DNA of 34,382 bases from an uncultured Bacillota bacterium (GTDB taxonomy: Bacteria > Bacillota > Clostridia > Oscillospirales > Oscillospiraceae): assembly GCA_947650875.1 (NCBI GenBank), contig CANSXE010000015.1, positions 1 through 34,382 on the forward strand, in the 5' to 3' direction. The position numbers and the translations under genes were made by a program. Positions 31,411 through 34,382 of the stretch are shown here, in pieces. Numbering within the stretch: position 1 is the first letter of the stretch; each line of letters opens with the position of its first letter. A model generated the notes under the pieces. It did not search any database. It had not been told where the DNA came from and saw only the letters and a program-made list of their open reading frames with translations.

Positions 31411-32093
31411 ACGTCGATGTATTGCAGCAGGGCCGCGCCCTTTGTCAGGCTCTGCTGCTGGGGGGCGCTATGGGGGTGGTTTACGACCTCTTCCGTATCC
31501 TGCGGGTGCGGGTAAGGGCGCCGTTGGTTGGGCCGCTGCTGGACCTGCTGTTTTGGCTGACTGCCACAGCGACCCTGTTCCTCTGGTCCCAGAGCGCCTG
31601 GGGCGGACAGGTAAGGCTGTACGGAGCGGCCTTCTGTGTGGTGGGCGGAGCCCTCTATTTTGGGACAATCAGCCCCTGGCTGCTGCGTCTGGGCTACCTG
31701 GGAGCCGATCTGATGGCCGCACTTTTGGGCATTTTGACCTTTCCGCTGGGGGTGGCGAGGGCAATTCTGAAAAAAATCAGAAAAATTGTAAAAAACATCT
31801 TCCTTTCCGGAACGAAATGGTATAGAATAGAAGCCACAACAGAGCAGTTGGATACTGCCGCCCGACGCCGTGTCCTTCGGGAGAGAGGAGAGAGCGCCCA
31901 TGACCTTCAAACGAGCCGGTTTTTTGACCAAGATCGTGGTCTTGGGACTGCTGATTTATATGGCCACCTCTCTGCTGGACCTGAGAGGAAAAATTCAGGA
32001 CGTCCAGACCCAACGGGACGACCTGGTCCGGCAGGTGACCGACCAGCAGCTGGAAAACCAAAAGCTGAAAGACGCCATCGCAAACAGCGATGA
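31407..32093 (+). CDS. yabQ: Spore cortex biosynthesis protein YabQ with an unusual C-terminal run-on
   Basis: This 228-codon frame has an N-terminal part (1-125) with about four hydrophobic helices, beginning QGRALCQALLLGGAMGVVYD, and fits YabQ, needed for spore cortex formation in Bacillus. From about residue 130 the frame becomes basic and Arg/Gly/Pro-rich and overlaps divIC by 194 bp in another frame, which is not expected of a real YabQ tail. Seven As lie at 31770-31776. A one-base change there would move to a frame ending at 31825 (about 139 residues). So either the stop was lost or the sequence carries an indel. Coupled to yabP by ATGA. Confidence 0.7.
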   Translation: MNVDVLQQGRALCQALLLGGAMGVVYDLFRILRVRVRAPLVGPLLDLLFWLTATATLFLWSQSAWGGQVRLYGAAFCVVGGALYFGTISPWLLRLGYLGADLMAALLGILTFPLGVARAILKKIRKIVKNIFLSGTKWYRIEATTEQLDTAARRRVLRERGESAHDLQTSRFFDQDRGLGTADLYGHLSAGPERKNSGRPDPTGRPGPAGDRPAAGKPKAERRHRKQR

Positions 32094-32175
32094 CCCTGAG
32101 ATGCTGGAGCAGGTTGCCCGGGACCGGGGCTATGTGGAAAAGGACGAAACTCTGTTCATCGACGTGGCCAACTGA
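31900..32175 (+). CDS. divIC: Septum formation initiator, DivIC/FtsB family
   Basis: This 91-residue protein has a short basic cytoplasmic N-terminus, one transmembrane helix (about 7-26) and a coiled coil (about 30-65, LRGKIQDVQTQRDDLVRQV). A conserved end, PEMLEQVARDRGYVEKDETL, closes it. DivIC/FtsB joins the divisome with FtsL and DivIB. The ATG at 31900 has AGGAGAGAG upstream; an in-frame GTG at 31870 adds ten unrelated residues. The gene lies within the yabQ run-on and before the S1-domain gene, as in Bacillus. Confidence 0.9.
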   Translation: MTFKRAGFLTKIVVLGLLIYMATSLLDLRGKIQDVQTQRDDLVRQVTDQQLENQKLKDAIANSDDPEMLEQVARDRGYVEKDETLFIDVAN

Positions 32176-32225
32176 CCGACTGCAGTGTGTGCTGTGAAAT
32201 TTACAAGGGAGGATTTGTCGCTTCA

Positions 32226-32693
32226 ATGGAGTTAGGAGTAGGGGCCATCGTGGATGGCAAGGTGACAGGTATTACTAAGTTCGGGGCTTTTGTGGCCTTA
32301 CCGGAGGGGAAATCCGGGCTGGTCCATATTTCGGAGATCGCCTATTCCTATGTGAATGAGGTGAGTGACCATCTGCGCGAGGGGCAGGAGGTCAAGGTGA
32401 AGATTATCAGCATCGACCAGGCCAACCGGATCAACCTGTCCATTAAACAGGTGGAGCCCCCGCCCCAGCGTGCTCCCAGACCGAGCGGCGGCCCCCGCCA
32501 GGGGGGCGGCGGACGTCCTCCCCGCCAAGGCGGCGCCCAGCGCCCCATGGGCTTTGTCCACCAGGCCCCCAAGGAGCCCACCGACTTTGAGGACCGTCTC
32601 AAGCAGTTTATGCAGTCCTCCGACAGCAAACTGTCTGAGCTGCGTTACATCGAGAAGAAGGGCGGAAACCGCCGCGGCGGCGGCCGCCGGTAA
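32226..32693 (+). CDS. yabR: S1 RNA-binding domain protein (YabR-like)
   Basis: This 155-residue protein has one S1/OB-fold domain (1-75) with VGAIVDGKVTGITKFGAFVA, SGLVHISEIA and VKVKIISIDQANRINLSIK. A Gly/Arg/Pro-rich disordered region follows (80-115), then an acidic helix and an RRGGGRR end. The S1 domain binds RNA; the basic tail may add affinity or condensate-like behaviour, which is inference. GGGAGG lies 13 bases before the ATG at 32226, a long spacing; a GTG at 32187 would start within that leader. Last gene of the sporulation/division block. Confidence 0.88.
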   Translation: MELGVGAIVDGKVTGITKFGAFVALPEGKSGLVHISEIAYSYVNEVSDHLREGQEVKVKIISIDQANRINLSIKQVEPPPQRAPRPSGGPRQGGGGRPPRQGGAQRPMGFVHQAPKEPTDFEDRLKQFMQSSDSKLSELRYIEKKGGNRRGGGRR

Positions 32694-32709
32694 TTCCTGC
32701 GTGTTTTCC

Positions 32710-32740
32710 AGGGGCCGTCTGTCAAGGCGGTCCCTCTTTT
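32710..32740 (+). terminator. Terminator of the yabP-yabR operon
   Basis: AGGGGCCGTC (32710-32719) pairs with GGCGGTCCCT (32726-32735), including two G-T pairs, around TGTCAA. CTTTTG follows, 17 bp after the yabR stop. Confidence 0.7.
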
Positions 32741-32760
32741 GTCTCCTTTGGCAAGGAAGG

Positions 32761-32789
32761 CAAAAAAAGACGCCCTCAAAAAGGGCGTC
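32761..32789 (-). terminator. Strong minus-strand terminator in a region without minus-strand genes
   Basis: A perfect 8-bp stem with a five-base loop is followed on the minus strand by seven Ts. No minus-strand gene ends here, which points to a small RNA. Confidence 0.7.
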
Positions 32790-32831
32790 CATGTGCGGGG
32801 AGAGACTCGCACAAAGCATATTGGTCGAGCT
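32762..32831 (-). ncRNA. Candidate minus-strand small RNA
   Basis: A minus-strand promoter (32866-32838) predicts a start near 32831. The transcript would hold GTGCG and CGCAC as a small hairpin whose loop is the C-rich AGTCTCTCCC. It ends in a perfect GACGCCCT/AGGGCGTC hairpin (32789-32769) followed by TTTTTTTG, giving a length of about 70 bases. No plausible protein is encoded on this strand. The C-rich loop could pair with Shine-Dalgarno sites, which is inference. Confidence 0.45.
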
Positions 32832-32837
32832 GGGACA

Positions 32838-32866
32838 AGTCTACCATAATTTCCCAATTCAGTCAA
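32838..32866 (-). promoter_or_regulatory. Possible promoter of the candidate small RNA
   Basis: On the minus strand TTGACT (32866-32861), 17 bases and TAGACT (32843-32838): five of six and four of six matches with ideal spacing. Confidence 0.45.
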
Positions 32867-32917
32867 TGGGAACCTTTGTCGAATTTTACCGGCCAATGGA
32901 AAAGAGGGAGTTTATCC

Positions 32918-33538
32918 ATGACAGAAGAGGAACGGATTTTCAGCGGACAGCTTTTCGAGCCCAGGTCCCCGGAGCTGGTGGAGAAAAAGCGAAAGGGCCA
33001 CCGGCTCAGCCAGGACTACAACGCCCTTTACGAGGAGGACCGCCAGGCCAGAGAGCACATCCTGGCCGAGCTGCTGGGAAAAATCGGGGAGGGCTCCACC
33101 CTGCTGGGCCCGATCCGCTTCCACTACGGCTGTCACACCGAGATCGGGAGCCACTGCTTTATCAACTTTAACTTCACCGTCCAGGACGACGCCCGGGTGA
33201 AAATTGGCGACCACTGCAATTTTGGGCCCAACGTGACCATCGTCACTCCCCTGCACCCCATGCAGGCCGACGAGCGCCGGGGCATCCTCTGCGGCGACGG
33301 GGTGGAGCGGTTCCTGTGCTACGCCAGGCCGGTCACCATTGGGAACGACTGCTGGTTTGGGGCCAATGTGGTGGTCTGTCCGGGGGTGACCATCGGGGAC
33401 GGCTGCGTCATCGGCGCGGGGAGCGTGGTGACGAAGGACGTCCCGGAAAACTCCTTCGCCGCGGGGAACCCCGCCCGGGTGATCAGCCCCATCACGGCGG
33501 AGGATACCATCCATAATCTGTTCAGCGAGCTGTACTGA
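32918..33538 (+). CDS. Hexapeptide-repeat sugar O-acetyltransferase (maltose/galactoside type)
   Basis: This 206-residue protein has an N-terminal maltose acetyltransferase-type helical region (FSGQLFEPRSPELVEKKRK). The left-handed beta-helix carries IGSHCFINFNFTVQDD, IGDHCNFGPNVTIVTPLHP (catalytic His region) and IGNDCWFGANVVVCPGVTIG. It should acetylate a sugar or thiogalactoside-like hydroxyl with acetyl-CoA; the natural substrate is unclear. GGGAG precedes the ATG at 32918. The next gene starts 28 bp downstream, so an operon is likely. Confidence 0.92.
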   Translation: MTEEERIFSGQLFEPRSPELVEKKRKGHRLSQDYNALYEEDRQAREHILAELLGKIGEGSTLLGPIRFHYGCHTEIGSHCFINFNFTVQDDARVKIGDHCNFGPNVTIVTPLHPMQADERRGILCGDGVERFLCYARPVTIGNDCWFGANVVVCPGVTIGDGCVIGAGSVVTKDVPENSFAAGNPARVISPITAEDTIHNLFSELY

Positions 33539-33566
33539 CCCCGGCTCGCGGGGGAGGGAAAATACT

Positions 33567-34088
33567 ATGCCCACCTGGAGCGGAACAAGAAAAAAGCTGG
33601 AAACGGACTACCTCTGTCCCGCCCTGCGGGGGAGGGTGCGGTATTTCGCCACCACCTACCGGGAGAGCCACGACCGGGAGGGCCGGGCGGCCATCCTGGT
33701 GGACGGCGAGGAGCTATTGAAAAGCAACTACTTCACCTATTCCCGTGTCCTCTGGGAACGGGCGCGGGATTATCGGGATGAACAGGGGCTTAACTGGCGG
33801 GAAGCGTACCTGAAAGCGGACAAGACGGTGTTAAACGACGGCCTGTTCGACCAGCGGGATTTTTACATGGCTTTCCAGAGGTTCGACAACCAGAGCATCG
33901 AGGTCAGCCTGACGGACGCCAACCCCATTGTCCGCGTCTTCGCCCTGCTGGACCGCCGGCTGGGCAAGCGGCGGCTGGCCGCCCTGGAGGAGACCATGGA
34001 ACAGGAGCTGGACTGGGTCCGCCCCTTCTATTTCCTGCGCATGGAGGCGGAGGGCCTGAACTTGCAGAAGGAGAACAGACTATGCTGA
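33567..34088 (+). CDS. Conserved hypothetical protein resembling the SF0329 family
   Basis: This 173-residue soluble protein has no recognised catalytic motif. The pattern WSGTRKKLETDYLCPALRGR, then VRYFATTYRESHD and a DGEELLKSNYFTY segment, recalls the SF0329 family of unknown function; this is from memory of the pattern. A mid-region helix (WREAYLKADKTVLNDGLFDQ) and a C-terminal charged part follow. GGGGGAGGG precedes the ATG. It overlaps the amidohydrolase start by seven bases, which suggests coupled expression. Confidence 0.6.
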   Translation: MPTWSGTRKKLETDYLCPALRGRVRYFATTYRESHDREGRAAILVDGEELLKSNYFTYSRVLWERARDYRDEQGLNWREAYLKADKTVLNDGLFDQRDFYMAFQRFDNQSIEVSLTDANPIVRVFALLDRRLGKRRLAALEETMEQELDWVRPFYFLRMEAEGLNLQKENRLC

Positions 34089-34382
34089 TTATCAACGGTA
34101 CCATCCACACCATGGACGGACCTGTCATTAAAAACGGCTATGTGGCCGTCAAGGGGAGCAAAATCGCCCGGGTGGGCCCCATGGAGGACTGCCCCAAGAG
34201 CTGGGAGGGGGAGGTTTTCGACGCCCAGGGGGGGCACATCTGCCCCGGCTTTATCGACGCCCACTGCCACCTGGGCATGTTTGGCGACGCCCTGGGCTTT
34301 GAGAGCGACGACGGCAACGAGGAGACTGACCCCTGCACCCCCCACCTCCGGGCCATCGACGGGGTGAACCCCCTGGACCGGT
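34082..34382 (+). CDS. Amidohydrolase-family protein (5' part, cut by window edge)
   Basis: The first 100 codons read LIINGTIHTMDGPVIKNGYV, then GGHICPGFIDAHCHLGMFGD. This is the N-terminal beta-sandwich followed by the first metal motif (DAHCH) of imidazolonepropionase-like amidohydrolases. The frame is open at the window end, so the rest of the TIM barrel is not visible and the substrate cannot be named. AAGGAG lies about eight bases before the ATG at 34082, inside the preceding gene. Confidence 0.88.
   Translation, partial: MLIINGTIHTMDGPVIKNGYVAVKGSKIARVGPMEDCPKSWEGEVFDAQGGHICPGFIDAHCHLGMFGDALGFESDDGNEETDPCTPHLRAIDGVNPLDR

Overview
The window looks like a chromosomal segment of a GC-rich, spore-forming anaerobic Firmicute of the gut Oscillospiraceae type (Flavonifractor / Pseudoflavonifractor / Lawsonibacter-like). 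The grounds are protein style, high GC, a YabP-YabQ-DivIC-YabR sporulation/division block, FabK in place of FabI, LexA, an ECF-type BioY and strong Shine-Dalgarno sites. The species assignment is inference. No CRISPR array, rRNA, intact insertion sequence or complete prophage was seen.

Layout. (1) 1-1700, minus: xpaC, a small two-helix membrane protein and telA (cut by the window edge), with a TGTAGGGGC-ended palindrome inside the operon. (2) 1759-4007, minus: an ECF sigma factor and an RsgI-like membrane anti-sigma factor with PepSY repeats. (3) 4172-4821, minus: bioY with a sigma-A promoter overlapped by a BirA-like operator. (4) 4978-5704: a permuted papain-like amidase gene behind two tandem hairpins, then tRNA-Gly(GCC). 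(5) 5699-10730, minus: a SUV3-like helicase gene behind a 910-residue flagellin-like protein. The latter has a large beta-rich insert and a sigma-28 type promoter. (6) 10902-20731, plus: a complete type II fatty-acid synthesis operon, acpP-accB-accC-accD-accA-fabH-fabK-fabD-fabG-fabF-fabZ-marR. It is punctuated by two more TGTAGGGGC-ended palindromes.

(7) 21060-24843: a redox/sulfur block. On the plus strand are a ferredoxin, a NapH-like membrane Fe-S protein, a single-domain rhodanese and a CoA-disulfide/persulfide reductase with a fused rhodanese. Convergent to it are a Crp/Fnr-type regulator and an internally shortened NifX/NifB-like protein. A Crp/Fnr-like dyad lies at about -41 of the plus-strand promoter. 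(8) 24960-26450: a lower-GC scar with Rhs and VgrG-like fragments, ending near tRNA-Leu(GAG). (9) 26971-30915, minus: lexA, a NUDIX hydrolase, a DUF975 membrane protein and a beta-CASP metallo-RNase. (10) 31117-32740, plus: yabP-yabQ-divIC-yabR, then a candidate minus-strand small RNA. (11) 32918-34382, plus: a hexapeptide acetyltransferase, an SF0329-like protein and the start of an amidohydrolase.

The two most unusual items are the orphan flagellin-like protein under a flagellar-class promoter, and the persulfide/Fe-S operon with its predicted regulator and miniature NifX-like companion.
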